Assembly (NCBI GenBank): GCA_017990795.1
Contig: JAGNNG010000101.1
Location: forward strand, 1-6,713
Direction of reading: 5' to 3'
DNA length: 6,713 nt
DNA from: Deltaproteobacteria bacterium
Lineage (GTDB): Bacteria > Myxococcota_A > Polyangia > Palsa-1104 > JAEUJZ01
Positions 6,451-6,713 of this stretch are shown one piece after another. How positions within the stretch are numbered: position 1 is the stretch's first letter; every line of letters starts with the position of its first letter. Position numbers and translations under genes: made by a program. The notes under the pieces were generated by a model. That model had not been told where the DNA came from, did no database searches, and saw only the letters and a list, made by a program, of their open reading frames with translations.

Positions 6451-6466
6451 GTTGCATTTTTGCAAC
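6451..6466 (+). repeat. Perfect intercistronic hairpin between adaptor and permease genes
   Basis: GTTGCA and TGCAAC are perfect 6-bp arms around TTTT. No T-run follows, so it is not a standard intrinsic terminator. It sits 14 bp before the permease start, close enough to cover its weak ribosome binding region, and could adjust permease translation or protect or process the upstream mRNA. Confidence 0.5.
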
Positions 6467-6480
6467 AGAGCGGGACCGTT

Positions 6481-6713
6481 ATGTGGCTTGAGTACCTTCG
6501 CATTGCCTGGTCGGTGCTGCGCGGCAACCTGTTTCGCTCGGTGCTGACCGTGGCCTCGATTGTCATCGGGGCGTTCTCGATTGTGCTCATGACCTCGCTG
6601 GCCGAGTCGGGGCTGGGCACGCTGTCGCGCAGCTTTGAGGAGCTTGGCGGCTCGCGGCTGATCTCGATCTGGCGCAAGGCCCCAGAGGCGATGGAGAACA
6701 AGCAGACCTCGTA
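6481..6713 (+). CDS. MacB/FtsX-family ABC transporter permease, N-terminal part
   Basis: Inner-membrane permease cut off by the right edge; 77 complete codons are visible. The start MWLEYLRIAWSVLRGNLFRS followed by a hydrophobic helix (about 20-42, VLTVASIVIGAFSIVLMTSL) and then LGTLSRSFEELGGSRLISIW is the usual N-terminus of MacB/YknZ-type permeases: amphipathic stretch, TM1, and the start of the large periplasmic domain that meets the adaptor. There is no ATPase domain before it, so ATPase and permease are separate proteins here, unlike MacB of Escherichia coli. The ribosome binding site is weak (GAGCGGGA ending 5 nt before ATG). The reading frame is open back to the adaptor's stop, but no better start is seen. 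The rest of the gene lies outside the window. Confidence 0.9.
   Translation, partial: MWLEYLRIAWSVLRGNLFRSVLTVASIVIGAFSIVLMTSLAESGLGTLSRSFEELGGSRLISIWRKAPEAMENKQTS

Noticed and set aside
6451..6466. Intrinsic terminator ending the operon before the permease
   Set aside because: The stem is perfect but no T-run follows; the Ts are in the loop, and the permease belongs functionally with the upstream genes.
6039..6701. 220-codon minus-strand frame opposite the adaptor and permease genes
   Set aside because: It is antisense to two clear family members, rich in Ser/Thr/Arg, and spans their intergenic gap without its own signals.
1..6713. CRISPR array, tRNA, rRNA or transposase
   Set aside because: No regularly spaced repeats, no tRNA-like cloverleaf and no transposase motif were seen on either strand.

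Overview
The window looks like chromosome from a GC-rich Gram-negative bacterium. Lipoprotein and Sec signal peptides, a TolC-type outer-membrane factor and a periplasmic adaptor require two membranes. A serine/threonine kinase fused to a membrane sensor module is most typical of Myxococcota and other former Deltaproteobacteria. That lineage is an inference from gene content; no rRNA or tRNA is present to fix it.

Layout. Bases 1-2572 (minus strand) hold one long reading frame that leaves the window on the left. It encodes a modular receptor kinase: lipoprotein-type signal, extracytoplasmic 7TMR-DISM-like beta domain, seven membrane helices, GAF domain, HAMP-like segment and coiled coil, then an Hanks-type Ser/Thr kinase. 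The kinase homology stops abruptly after the His-Arg of the catalytic loop, near base 118, and the last 118 bases do not look like kinase in any frame. Bases 2573-2944 are a divergent intergenic region of 372 bp with several inverted repeats, one of them terminator-like toward the kinase gene. Bases 2945-6713 (plus strand) hold a tightly packed efflux operon: ABC ATPase (2945-3724), TolC-family outer-membrane factor (3708-5294), HlyD/MacA-family adaptor (5299-6417) and the start of a MacB/FtsX-family permease (6481 onward, cut by the right edge).

How they work together. The four plus-strand genes give every part of a MacAB-TolC-like tripartite pump: ATPase and permease in the inner membrane (on separate polypeptides, as in YknY/YknZ), an adaptor across the periplasm, and a channel in the outer membrane. 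The substrate cannot be read from the sequence. The divergent receptor kinase is a plausible but unproven partner or regulator. I see no clear new system. The most unusual points are the receptor kinase architecture, the abrupt loss of its catalytic loop, the AT-rich island confined to its TM2-TM7 segment, and a long two-cysteine loop in the outer-membrane factor.
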